Shown piece after piece: positions 1-13,390 of a stretch of 64,000 nt of DNA (position 1 is the first letter of the stretch; each line of letters opens with the position of its first letter). Both the position numbers and the translations under genes were made by a program. The DNA is from Sipunculus nudus (Eukaryota; Annelida; Sipuncula; Golfingiida; Sipunculidae), in contig CM049311.1 of NCBI GenBank assembly GCA_026874595.1, positions 39,683,676-39,747,675 on the forward strand, read 5' to 3'. Below the pieces are notes generated by a model. It was not told the DNA's origin, did not search any database, and saw only the letters and a program-made list of their open reading frames with translations.

Positions 1-294
1 TTTTCATATAATTTATACTCCACTTGAACACAATTTTTAAATTTAACTATTAAATCTTTGAGGATCATATTTTGTAATTTACAAGTTTACATAAGTCTTT
101 TTACTGAACTGCCAAATCAGCTAGTACAAACTTATTTCGACCCCATTATGCGCAGAATCATACTCACAAGAAGTTTTTTGGGCTTAAAATCTGCAGCCCG
201 TTATTTGCCGGGCTTCTACAGATGACGTGTGTATTTATGTAGTCTAGATAGTAATGTAGTCCGTTCAAGAACGTTTGATAAGAATTTTTTCAAG

Positions 295-440
295 GCAAAT
301 TACATAAACATGGTAAGGACTTAACGGAATATCGTAAGCATGGGCATGTGAAATGTAAACAAAATATATTTCCTTGATACTAAACAAATTTTGATTTAAA
401 TGTTTGGCTGTTGAGGTAAGTCACAAAGTGCCCAACAGGA
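295..440 (+). repeat. Dispersed repeat, copy 1 of 2 seen
   Basis: About 145 bases here resemble 19057-19200 in the same orientation. Shared blocks include the stretch around GTGAAATGTAAACA and the stretch around ACAAATTTTGATTT, in the same order and spacing. Two copies 19 kb apart, one intergenic and one inside NT5E intron 8, point to an old interspersed element of unknown class. Confidence 0.6.
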
Positions 441-536
441 AGAGAAAAGTCCCACAGTGCCCAACAGGAAAAGACAATTCCCACAGTGCCAAACAGGAAG
501 AATCAAGTCCCACAGTGCCCAAATGGAATTAAGAGG
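421..536. repeat. 29-bp minisatellite, 4 units
   Basis: Four units begin at 421, 450, 479 and 508. The core is TCCCACAGTGCCCAACAGGA followed by an A-rich spacer. Units differ by a few substitutions. No coding context. Confidence 0.85.
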
Positions 537-999
537 TTAATTCGTTTTGAATAGAAACGACCTCTGGCAGGAGAGTGATTCGACAACAACCGCACAGCCT
601 GAATATAGGATTTTAAAAGGCTTCCAGTTTCATTAATAATCCGATTGTGCATTAAGCACTTTTCATCATTCAATATATCGTATATATTAATATATTATAT
701 TAATTTTTATATAGATTAATTTAAAACTTCCATCGACCCCTGTAAATATATATATGAACACACACACACACACATATTTAGGGTATAGCGGGATAAGGCC
801 TAACATTTTACTGTATATTATTTTAGGACCGTTTGGTTAATTTATAAGTCGCTTTGTATGGAGTATTAGTACATCTATTATCTCCAGAATAGTGATCAAT
901 ATAGGTCTTTCCTTTTCCAACACAACAGGCCGGGTTTACCTGTTTATGCGACTATAGAGATAAATAGTCAGGTGGCCGGATTAAACCACCAAATTTATT

Positions 1000-1900
1000 T
1001 TGAAGTATCTTCAGGTCAATCCTGATCATTCTGGAGGGGGTGCCTACCCGAACTCGGTTTCTGGTTCTTTCAGCAGGCCCGAGTCCAAAATAACAGGATT
1101 TTACGTAATATTTCATAAGTTTACAACAACAAACGCAATGTTGTAAACTTTATTGAATCTAAAACTCATTTTAAATTAATCAATATACATATTAGGACAC
1201 CGTTATGGAATATCATGAACAGTTATCGTAGAAACTGTGACGAAAATCATGTTAATATATAGTTGTAGGTCGCATGAGGTCAAAAGGTCACGTCATCCAT
1301 TGATTTTAATACCCTCATGCTCTGAAGTAAAAAAATTGGAGAAGTTAAGAAATATATCATTTGAATAAAAAAAAAATAAAATTGCATAATAGTTAGGATT
1401 GTAAAGATTAAACTCCCATATAGTTAAAATATATATGGAATATACTAGTACATATATTCACTTTTACAGTGAAACAATGCATCTTTTTCAAAAGCTATAT
1501 CTGATTTCGTATTTACGAAGCACCCAGGTGATTAAAGCAATTTATTAATTTGTCCACACCTTTGATCATTAATTATCAGGTCACAAATACACCTCGATCA
1601 TAATATATTGTAAATGCGTTAATGAAAATGTGTCATAAAGCAGTATTTGTTTACAAAAATCCAAAATAATATCTATCTGGAGGGAAAAGGGCTACAAGCA
1701 AATCCATTTTATTGAGTATATAATAAGCTAATGGGCGATTCTTGAACATCCGTTGGGTATTATATATGTTTGGAATAATAACATTTTCAAAAAATTAATA
1801 AATTGCAGTAACTTTATCGATGGTAGCAATGTTGATCAAGTTTCACTATGACGGAGCATCCAGTGGCGTTTAGTCACCTGTTGTTTTATTTTTTGGGTTG
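1000..1900 (+). repeat. Ancient segmental duplication, left copy
   Basis: Blocks here recur in the same order at about 2320-3300: a segment with CAGCAGGCC near 1070 and 2353, TTAATCAATA followed by a CATATTA block near 1176 and 2456, AAAGCAGTATTTGTTTACA near 1638 with a matching block near 3050, and a block with ATCGAT near 1818 and 3252. The offset grows from 1.28 to 1.43 kb, as expected for an old tandem copy with later indels. It could instead be two insertions of one element. Confidence 0.55.
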
Positions 1901-2319
1901 AGAGTTCATTATGGTTCGTACATATTCATATAAATACTTCAATCGCTGATACATTTATGTAACTACCTAATTCTTATTATAAAAATTATTTTACTGATAA
2001 CAACTTCAATTTGCCAGGAAAAGAGTAAATCAAAGAATTCGGTATTTATTTACATTTTATTTTCATAAAAAAAAACTTTTTCATACAATTTTTTTTGCAC
2101 TGAAGAAAATGTTTGACTACATTTACACTATAGTTTATAATTATTGATGTATGGTAAAATAAATCTGCTAATGATGATATGGTGATAAGACCGTCATGTT
2201 AGCGTGAGTCTAGCGTAAGTTTTGTAGGCAAAAACATAATATTTTCAAATGTCCAAATAGTCAGCTAGCTTAACGGAATTATCATTACATATCGAACAGA
2301 AACATCAAATTTTGTAAGA

Positions 2320-3300
2320 ATTATCTTAGGTCAGTCCTTCAGGTGTCCATTCAGCAGGCCAGAGTCCACAATAGCAGGATAACACATGGTTATCAGACAT
2401 TTACATCTATGAAGGGAACGCGGTAAAGTCAGTTGAATCTTTATTTCATTTTCATTTAATCAATACACATATTAAGAACACTTTTAAATATATCAAACAT
2501 CCGTTGCAGTTATTATGACCAAAAGCAGTTTAAAAGTTAAATGTAGTCAGCTTCAGGTCAGGTCATGTCATCCGTTCATCCTTTATTTTGCCCCACGTTT
2601 TAAAGTTAAAATATTGGAACTCGGCTTTTAAGAAATATTAATATATATTTGAATATAAATCAATACTGCATAATTGTTTGGATGATACTATAGTATGGGT
2701 GCGATTTGGGCGACTTAATATATGATTGGAGTTAATATTCGCAGACTACATGGATTGGACCATTATTTTTACTGGACAACACCTGTATAGATAATTTTGC
2801 CAGCCGCACATTTTGATTAAGAATTCAATGTGTATCATACCATGCACTCGTCGTCTATTCCAGCAAGACCATCTAATGCTGTGTCTGAATACGTAGTTAC
2901 CAAAAAAAAAACACACACACACACAGCTTATTGAAACAATCTGTTGGGCTGCCTAAATATTTTCCTTGAGGAACTGTGCATTACTGCATCTCAGTCACGA
3001 TATATAATATACGGGTAAGTAAGACAATCCTCAGAATTGCAACCTAAAGCAGCATTTGTTTACACTTATCCTAAATAATAATTTACTGAAATTACAAATT
3101 TGCCTTGTGGCTTTGTTCAGATCTATGCACTCTAAAACTGTGATTACCTTTTGAGTACAAATTAAGTTAATGTGGACCTATGAAGATCAGCTGGGTGTTT
3201 TGTTTGTTTAGAATAAATATATCTCTATAGAAATAAATGTCAGTAATAGTATCGATTTGCGTTGTTTAGACCAAGTTTTACATTCTAATTTGTTTAAACA
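2320..3300 (+). repeat. Ancient segmental duplication, right copy
   Basis: Diverged partner of about 1000-1900, with collinear blocks of similarity. No open reading frame is conserved between the two copies, so this is non-coding or long-decayed sequence. Confidence 0.55.
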
Positions 3301-6152
3301 TAGGAGTAAATATCCAACTGAGTTTACTTTGTTTATGATTATAAAGTTATGAATGTGAACGTGAATATGCTAAAGTTGTATAATGTTGCTGTTACCGCCG
3401 TTTTACTGCGTCTAAAGTTCTGTAGAAGCGAACACGATATTTCTATCAGGAAAATGAGGCTTTGTTTTAAGTTTACCTACACATGTTGTTGTTCAGAGGT
3501 GTTTGTCAATGTTAGATTCCTAAACCTAAGAACCTTCAGGGTGAATTTCAGAGAGAGTTTGGAGATATACAGATAACACATGCATATATTGGTTCTGGAA
3601 TATAATTGGTCGATTTTGTTATTCAGCCATAAACTTTCAAGCTTTCATTTATCTATAGACATCTTGTTTGCGATTAAATCATTCCATAAAGACATTTGTT
3701 ACCTAATACGAGAAACAGAATGGCCTGTGAAATTGATTAAACCACAGGCTTGCATATGATATATAAAAATGAATCATGTATCTATGGTATTTATTTTTAC
3801 ATTACCAAAATAAAAAAGAAGTTAAACAGTAATAAGATACAGGAATAAGAAAAACATAAGAAATGTAGGCTAATATTTCAGAGGACATGGTCTCTAGATG
3901 AAATAGTGAATAACTATGTAACACTACATTTATTAAGCCACTGTAGACAACCACTATATAAACAAGACAGTTTACTACAAAACAAAAATGGAAGACATAT
4001 TTATTGTAAAATTACTACAACATACCAAGAAGACTAAAAGACGAAATACTGAGTCAAAATACTGCAATTAAATCTTTGAAATTTAGAAACGCCTATCTTC
4101 CAGCTCATTAAGAACATGGCAGGATAACTGTAGACTGATCACGTTTATATTTTGCTATGGCATTTACGCTCATAACATGACTATATGCGAAATCTGGATC
4201 CTTAATTAAAGTCAAATACAATGACCGCAAAGACATTAATCAATTTTCCCTGGTAAACATTACTGAGATCTGTCATGAACACCTGCCTTTTGGTGTTATG
4301 CGGGCTTCTTACGCATGTTTAAAAATTGAACATATTAGATTGTAACGTATTTATTTTGTCTTTAATTTGGTAAATCATTTGCAATATTCTATCCAGATAT
4401 AGCGGTCCTCAAGTGATTTTTCGCTTCCCTGACCCCTTCATATTTTATGCTAAATTTTGTAATTGCGGTGAGCAAGGGCCAAATAGGTATTGGGCGCTAA
4501 AACAAAACAAGTATATACTTCACCTAAAATCAGCCACCTTAAAAGTTTGGTACTTTTATCTGATTTGTAACGATATGATATGGTCAAAATTTGACGCTAA
4601 GCCATCTGACTAAAAGCAAATTTTGATTGTACACCCTTTTGCAAATGTAACTACCCAAGTTGTGTTCCAGAATGTGCCAGTACAACTATAAATCGCATTG
4701 TAACCATTTCGCTTTAATAATATGACCGGTTTATTTGTTAAAGCAGTCTAAAGGATTTTATTTCTGTAAAATATTTCAATTTGTAGTGAATTTTGAAAAA
4801 GGTGATGCATTGGTGGTAAGTTTTCAACATATTATCAGGAATGTGTTCGCACTCGTGTAACAGGGCGACTATGATAGTTAATAATATGATTCTGTTAATA
4901 ATTCATTGTGCTGGCCCAGAAGTGTACATTTTGAATTTGCAATGATTTACAGAGATGCAATGAATAACAAGAAAAAATTAAAATAAAAATATGAACGTAA
5001 GTTTTATCTTGATCGGAAATATGGTTTGTCGGTCATATTTGGTTCAAACACCAGTAGCCGCTAAGGCAACTAGCCCTTATTATAAACATTTTGTTCTTTC
5101 AAAAAAAAAAAAAAACTGACTCACAAACTCAACAATAGAAAACAAGAAAACTTTTTGCATATTGTTTTCGTTTATACACTTAATATCCTGGCTTAATGTT
5201 TGTATGTAGCTTTCCCATTCCCGAATTTAAGGAAATGTGTGGTCACGTGACCTTTCACAATTTTAGGTTAATAATATAACAATGTAAATGGTAATGTTAG
5301 AAAAAACTCTTCTTTGGCTTTCTTTTGGTATATCATTAAATATATTTCATTAATTTGTAGTGCATCTAAGGTAATTTCCTTTCCATACCCCTCTCCATTT
5401 TCATGCGAAAAGAGGGTACAGTGATACGCAAGGCGAAGATGGTTTTCAGGCTCTGAAATCATCCGTTTTGGTGTACTCTACCCATATACAAACTTTGGTG
5501 CCTTTGTCCGGTCTGTAACGATATGGTCAAAATCTAACGCTAAGCCACCTGACTATAGCTCAGGTTTGTGAACACACATAGTATTATGGAATGAGCTGTA
5601 GATAAAAATGTTCTAATTAGAAACGTTGGGAATTAGCATTTCCAAGTAGATCTCTTTTTGTTATCCTGCTTTCTAAGTGACTAGAATTACTAACAATAAT
5701 CAAAATGCTGAAAACGTGTCGTGCTCATGGTCTGTGGTGCCGTCACAGGGTGAGGTGAATATCAAAGATCTCACAGTTATGTTGCAGTAATCAGGCTATT
5801 TGGTGATTTTGCATTTATTATAAATGTAAATGTAGAAATCATATCAATGGAAAAGAGACAAATGTATCAATTTACTTCATTTTTCATATGCATTAATGTT
5901 ATTCATAAACATCTATATAAACATCTGTACTGTCCACACTTAATCAGGATTAAATGATCCTGAGTTTTTCTGAACATTTTAGATTAAATAAAGAAAGTGG
6001 AAACATATATTCAAACAACATAACTTGTCTAACTCAGTACATCGTTTGCCCTTTAATGTGCTTTAAATCAATATTTATGTAACTATGTATCTATTTTTAT
6101 GTCATAGTGAGCCATCACTTTGCTCCAATCCTGAGCACGCCTTTGTCTAAGA

Positions 6153-6497
6153 ATGTATGCAGGAAGCCTCGTCCTACTTTGCTGTGTCACGTGGTTCGGC
6201 ATCCTCCATGACGTCATTGCTGAGTTCACATTAACGATTCTCCACACCAACGATGTTCACGCGAGAGTAGAACAGATGTCCAAATACGGGTCCCGATGTT
6301 CGGACTCTGATGCTGCGGAGGGGAAGTGTTACGGAGGAGTAGCCAGGCGTGTGACGGCGGTCCGACAACTACGGAACAAACACAAAAACGTCCTGCTGTT
6401 GGACGCAGGCGATCAGTTCCAGGGAACCCCGTGGTTCACCATGTACGGAGGCGACGAAGCGGCCTATTTCATGACAAAAGTTGGTTATGACGTTATG
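6153..6497 (+). CDS. NT5E: NT5E exon 1 (signal peptide and metal-site start)
   Basis: Codes residues 1-115 and ends in phase 0 at ATG|GTTAGT. It is the first ATG of the open frame and is followed at once by a hydrophobic run (LVLLCCVTWFGIL), so the start fits a secreted protein. It carries the first two metal-binding motifs, TNDVHAR and LDAGDQFQG. Confidence 0.93.
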
Positions 6498-9400
6498 GTT
6501 AGTTCAACATTTTCATAAAATACAAGTACTAAGGCGGTTTTTGCTAATTAGGTAATCCGTATCCGTATGAGTAGTCCGTATCCGCACGCTGCCGGGAGCG
6601 ATTCTTGCGCACTACGCATATCAATTACCTTGTCAATTTCAGGTTTAATACAGTTTTCAGGCATTGCTCTCTGCACAATCTCTATTTCAACTGGTAAAAA
6701 ATCTGATATCAGTCTTTCGTAAACCAAGCAAATTGGCAAATTTTGTTGACCTCTCTTAAACATATACACGTGTTTTCCAAATTAATGCTTTAGCGGTAAA
6801 CATCAGAACAGCGAGTAAAATAATAAGAATAAAGATCCTTTTTGAAAAAATAAATATGATATAAATTTTTAATCAATTTAACAAACAAACTTTTGTTTCT
6901 AATATTCGGAAATGTTAAATAAATATTGTGGAATGGCCTGCTTAGATAGAAAATCTTCAGTCATCGAGAACCTATCAACACGGAGTACGGACTACGCAGA
7001 CGGACTACGCATGCGGACTATGGATACGCACTACGCACATTTGGAAAACCACCTTTATATCGTGGGTCAATCGCACTGAGTAACATTTTTTGTGACATAA
7101 TTGTGAGAACGCCATTCCAGAAAAACTATAATTACAAGGAGAAATTTGGTATCATGAAGACTTTTAGACACTTGGTACATTTATTTCACCCTTTTGCTTT
7201 TGCTGTGTGAAATGGGAGATTTATATGAGAAAAAGGACGGGGTCGGCTTAAGATGGGGCACGTGTCCGCTCATTTTCTACCGACAAAAAATCTGGTGAAA
7301 GGGAAAATTATATGCTTAATAACGAAAAGTAGTCCCTTATATTGCGTCTCGCACCGTTTTTTCTCAGTACTTCTGAATTTGAGGGTTATGTATAAATACT
7401 ACCAGCATTCCTGACACCTGTTTGTCTGTGTGAGGGTGTGGAGCCCGGTTTTTATTATAAGAATTAATCCCTTATTCGTCCCTTAATGAATGAATAAATT
7501 AAAAATTGACTTTAACAAATCTGTACATGTATCAGATTACGAGATAGCAAATACGACTACAAGGTATTTTTAATTGCTATATAAGCCTATTCTATTTCCT
7601 CTTTCGCATAGACCATAGGCAACCATGAATTTGATAATGGACCTGAAGGGCTGGGTCGTTTCCTTGGTAACGTCAGCTTCCCGGTGGTGAGCGCTAACAT
7701 TGATGCTTCACGTGAGCCTTCACTCAGAGACAAGTTTCGCTCGTCTGTCGTGTTGACTGTGGACGGGAGAAAGCTTGGGGTCATCGGGTACACCTTCAAA
7801 GACACGCCCCTGATCGGAAATCCTGGTCAGTTATTGTACAACGAGGTGTCTAATTACAAATGTTAAAGCGGCCTATTCATAATACACATGACGTATACAT
7901 GTGTACATGACATATAGTGTTTTCTCCTTAAAATAGTATGGTATCTGCCAAAATCGTTCGCTCTAAAACCCTTGCTTATTCCTGTACGAAAGTGGAAATA
8001 ACTTGCATCGTGCGAAACAAGTATAAAGCTACAGTCCCACTGAAGCAGGCATTACTACGGATAGGCAAGGATTACCATGGATCACCCCGGATACGGTCCG
8101 GGATGGTCCGTGGTGATCTGGGGGTGTTTTTTGGCAGAAATTATCCCGGTAGAGCCCCGAATAATCTCGGCAGAGCTACGTCTCACCACAGTCCCCCAAG
8201 GATGCGCTATGGATTCCTGTTTTTGTTTGCCGCGCTAATCCGGGGTGATTCGCAGCTCCGATGGGGCACTGCCGTGGAAGTCCTGGGCTCTGCCGTATTG
8301 GTCCGTCGCTCTACTGGGGTAGTTTTCATTGTTCCGGACCGCCAAGGACTGTCACAGCAGTGCCCCGGACTTCCACGGCAGTGGCCCGGACACCTACGGC
8401 AAAGCCCCGTCAGAGCTACGGATGAGCCCCGGATCACCCCGGATTACATTTCGCCCCGGATCACCACGAATCTTCCCGGCAGTTTTTGACATTCAAAAAC
8501 TGCCGGCTCACCCTCCCGGACCGTCCTGGACCATTCCGGACTATTCAGGACCATCCCGGCAGTGCTACGGCTTAGACCCCTGATCAGCCCGGACCTATCC
8601 GTGGCACTGCCGTAGCTCTGCCGGGTCCTCTATGGGACTTATACTTAATGTAAAACATAAACATAGCATTCACGCCACGTGGTAGTTGTACCGCGAAACT
8701 TCACAGCTCAAGATTGATTGAGCTTCCGACTGGTGTTTCTCTGTGATTCTTCTTTCATGTTTGTTCTCCTTGTTTGGGAGTTGTCTTGAATGCACAAGAC
8801 GTCTGGTCTCACAGTCTTATTATGGTAAACACACACACATACACAATAATATCAACGCATTAAATAGGTAAACTGTAGACAATAGGTCCGTGTGCCCGGA
8901 CGGTTTTGCTGGGGAAATTTTGTATTAAGTTAAAAAAATAAATAAATAAAATAATAATAATAATAATAGCGTCAGATAATACAAAATTTATTGCAACTGG
9001 TTATGTGCCTTTAAATAAATGATGTCGCAACGCCCTGAAGGCCGAACAACAGGAATAGTACCATATTTCTACTATATCAGCTGAAATGAATTTACAACGC
9101 TTTCTAACACTTAAGGTTTCTAACCCTTCTGGTTTTGCACTGAAATCAGTTTATGGCCAATGTAACTGACAAAAACAATTACACTGTATGTGACAGGTAA
9201 AAAGCTGACGTTCTCTGACGAGATAGTAGCGGTTAGGGCTGAAGCTGAGCGCCTCAAAGCCCGTGGTATGGACATTCTGATAGCACTGGGGCATTCTGGT
9301 TTTGAGACTGACCAGAAGATGGCAGCAGAGGTTGCAGACATTGACGTTGTTGTGGGCGGGCACACCAACACATTTCTTTACACAGGTGAACCCTCTTGTT

Positions 9401-12400
9401 CATATAAAACATCTGCATTTTAAAATTAGAACATAGAACAAAGTTATACTAACAAAAACGCTTAGAAACAAAACAAAGGTTTAACGTATTAAGAAATCCT
9501 TGTATTATGGAATTGTTTTACATTAGTGACTTTTTACTTATAATCGCACATGGTACCAGGGCAAATGTTACAACCCCTAATATTAACTAATTATTGATAT
9601 CAATAAAAGTATGTAATTGTTCTGAATTTCATGAATACGTTAGCACTTCACCATGGGTTGTCTAAAACGGCATGACATATCGGTGATTGAAGAACATATT
9701 TAAAATACAGATTTCATGTTAGTGCTCCAATTAAACTCCGATATCTAAGTTGAAAAAGAAAACCCAGATCCCTATCGGACAGTGTGTGCATGGTATTTTT
9801 TATAGTGATTTACTCCTTATCTCACGTACTCACCTGATGATTGGCGGGGATGGTGTTATGTCTCAGAATGACGTCACAATACATATGCCTCTCTCAGGAT
9901 CCCCGCCTTCCATTGAGAAGCCCAAGTCCACGTATCCTCACGTGGTGACACAGCCGTCCGGGAAACGCGTGCCGGTCGTCCAGGATTACGCGTTTGGGAA
10001 GTACCTTGGAGAGTTGGAGTTGGTGTTTGAGGACAACGGAGAACTAACGAGCTGGGCCGGAAATCCTGTCCTACTCAACTCGTCTTATACACAAGGTCTG
10101 TGGGAAAGACATTAACTTAATTTTAATATATGATATTGTCATATTGTGCTACCCTGGATTTTTAAAAATTAATGTGCCGTTTGTCTTTACAGTAGGTCTA
10201 TTAATAATATTTTTTTTGTCTGAACATTTTGATTTAACATTATAAATGTGATCATTTGGCATGGATACCTCTTGCAGGAGAGGTTTAAGAATATGGGAAT
10301 CCTAATACATATATGTGGAAGATCGTCCCCACTGTAAGAGAAGCTCCGATTCAGACATCACAGTTGTTGTATACACTAGTCTGTACTTGAGAAAACTATA
10401 AACGTATACTCCTTTAATATTACATGTCTAATTAATTACTGGGTTACAGACAACGCTGTTCTACAGGAAGTTGACAAATGGAAAGAGAAACTGGTGGAGT
10501 TCAGAAGACAGGAAGTGGGCGCCACATACGTGCAGCTGCTGGAAGACCGCTTAGAATGTAGAGAAAGAGAATGTAATCTTGGTAGGTCGACAATCAAAAC
10601 AACGTGAATAAGAGAATGTAATTGGGGTAGGTCAACAAACTTAATATAATAACGTAAATAAAAGACAATGTAATATTGATAAGTCATCAAACAAAACATA
10701 AAAACGTGAATAAGAGAAAATGTAATCTTGGTAAGTCAACAAACCAAATATAATAACGTAAATTAAAGGAAAAGTAATCTTGGTAAGTCAACAAACAAAA
10801 CATAAAAACGCGAATAAGAGAAAATGTAATCTTGGTATGTCAACAAACGAAACAGCGTGAATAAGACAGGGTGTAATCTTTGTGGGTCAACAAACCAAAT
10901 ATAAACACATGATCAAAAGGAAATGTAAACTTGGTATGTCTACAAATGAAACAGCGGGAATAAGACAGGGTGTAATCTTGGTAGCTCAAAAAACAAACAT
11001 AAACACGTGGATAAGAGAGGATGTAATCTTTGTTAGTCAACAAACAAAAACATAACGAAATTAAGAGAATGTAATCTTGGTAAGTCAACAAATAATACAT
11101 AGTAACAGGAATGAAGGCTCATTTCCTTTCATCCTATTTCTAAAAGTCATTGACCTGATATGATTCCTCTAAAAAAATCTGTCACCAGAGAACTGTGACT
11201 TGGGTATTTAAATTGTATTGTGTGTTCTGGTAGGGAGTATAACCCGATGATTGTTTTGATAATTTATTGTACATCCATGTGGAATATCATGTTTAGATAT
11301 TAACGTGATATCGTTGGTTAAAGAACACACGTGTCTCATTTTATTTTAATTTCAAAGCAGTTTAGTTTATGTGAATTTCGGTACAGTTTTAATTCCGTTC
11401 GAGCCGTCTTTGTTTTGCCGTCTCTATAGTAACAAGTCTATGTTGATGATTTCAAAGCATTAGCACCTGTTCAGGTTAAGTTCCAAGGATTTTCATCTCT
11501 GGAGGCGTATCTTCAGTAGCATTCATGTAGTAATTGATGGTCGACGTAATTTGGAGTGGTGATTGGCCAGAAGATGAGCAGGAGTTCGACGTCAGCAAAC
11601 ATTTATAAGTCGTGAGGGGCACGATATTCGACACATATGCCCGTCCAGCGTACCGGAGTTGTTTAACCAGGCGATATCTACAGCTGTCCGGGAGCAGGTC
11701 TGCATGTGTCACTGTGGAGACAGCTGAGATGTGATGTCTACAAGCGTAGTCAATCGATGTCTGGGGAAGGCCACAAGTGATTTCTCTGTAAAGGACTTCA
11801 CAGCGAGTAACGCATATTATCCGACGGACTAGTAAATCTGGCGTGTATAACCTGTTGAGAGCGCTTTCAGGAACCGACCGAGGACTTTATTTAAACGCTT
11901 AACTGTACAGGTAAAGGATATTGCTCTGTCGAAGCTTATTCTGATATCTACATCTGGACGATTCCAGGCGCCAAGAACGCGGTGCGTGAATGTCAAACGT
12001 GAATACTGCAGCGAGAGATAGTGGATTACATGAGCTCCGTGAATCTGTAGTACTGAACGTACTGCATACACAACGCGAGCCACTAAGTGAGGCAACAGTG
12101 CTACATCCCGGTGTTAAGGTAGTATCTCACTGGGCTGCGACAGCCTGCGACTGGTTGTAGACACGACAATTGCGAGAAAATACGCGAATTAGCGACAATT
12201 TTCACTTGCAATCACACTGAATCGTATTTACGACAAGTTTGCGAACATCATAAGAGCGTTTGGCCGAAAATTCGGCTGGAGTTCTTATTATATACCCGTC
12301 GTGCGAATGTCGTGCGATGTTCACAAGACAATCGCACGGCATTTGTGAAATATTCGCTCGACAATTCGCGATCAGAATGTCTGATTCTCATTTTCATCTG

Positions 12401-13309
12401 CAAATATTCGCAATGTAGTTGCAAAGGTCGCAAACCCCTCTCAAAGTTGTCTCGCAGTTCTCGCACTTCCTGACTCGCGGAAACTGACTTGAGCATAGTT
12501 CGAGACATTTTTGAGACGGGTTTTAGACAGCAGCGATGTCTCTGTGACTGTTTTGCGAGAAATTTTGTTTTGCGATTTTTTTTAACTTTTTCAGAATTTG
12601 TGCAACAAGTAAGCGACACTTTGCGAACCACGAGATGGAAATTGAGAACCGCCGCGAAAGTTCTAAGATACTTTTGAGACTTTCTCGCGAATGCATTCGC
12701 AATTTGACGCAAGGCTGTCGCAGCCCAGTGAGATACAGGCTTTACGTGTGCGCGCTGCATGTTCACGTGACCAGAAACAGAGTAAACAGGAACTTTGCCG
12801 TGTACCGTCATGAACGGATTCATTGTTTATTTATGTGATATTCATCACTGTTCATTGTTGGTACATATTGAGCGCCTCTCTAGAGAATGTAAGTAACTTC
12901 TTTCTTTAATTTATAGTTTTGTTTTGTTACCACATGGCTTATTAAACTTTTTGAATTGTATATATCAAGAGTTCAGACAGCTTGTTTGACTTTTAAATGA
13001 ATCTGGACGTTCACATCTTTACCGGTGTGACAATGTAATGTTATTCATTGCCAAGATTCTTTTGGCCGAGTGTTTTATGTAAACTGTGATGATGTCAACA
13101 TTGTTGACGTACAGACACGGTGTAGTTACGAGTGTTTTCATGGAAATGTGGAGATGTTTGATATTTCAGGTATACAGATTACTGACAGTTAAATGGTTGA
13201 CAATTCAGGTATTCTCTTCACATTAGCTGCAGTGGCGTATACAGGATTTGAAAACAGGGGGCGCAGCCCTAAAGTCTGGAAGGGGGCTGTTCTGCGTCTT
13301 TTAGACATG

Positions 13310-13390
<81 letters not shown>

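Larger units (their letters stand above)
1..6152. other. Intergenic DNA upstream of NT5E, no gene recognised
   Basis: AT-rich DNA in which only short, low-complexity open frames occur and none resembles a known protein. It holds a 29-bp minisatellite (421-536), a dispersed repeat copy (295-440), an old diverged duplication (about 1000-1900 against 2320-3300) and a short repeated segment (about 4560-4616 against 5510-5558). I saw no convincing TATA box or other promoter element directly before the NT5E start codon, so the transcription start and any 5' untranslated exon are unknown. Confidence 0.6.

Noticed and set aside
3349-3576. 75-codon frame upstream of NT5E
   Set aside because: No homology, no context and low-complexity start; expected by chance in 6 kb of intergenic DNA.
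7938-8489. 183-codon Pro/Arg/Gly-rich frame
   Set aside because: Produced by the GC-rich repeated words; open frames occur on both strands there and match no protein family I know.
12248-12823. 191-codon frame on the - strand
   Set aside because: Lies mostly inside the MITE at 12125-12733 and shows no transposase or other motif.
13193-13390. Frame ending in a Tyr-Ile repeat
   Set aside because: Translation of a (TA)n microsatellite.
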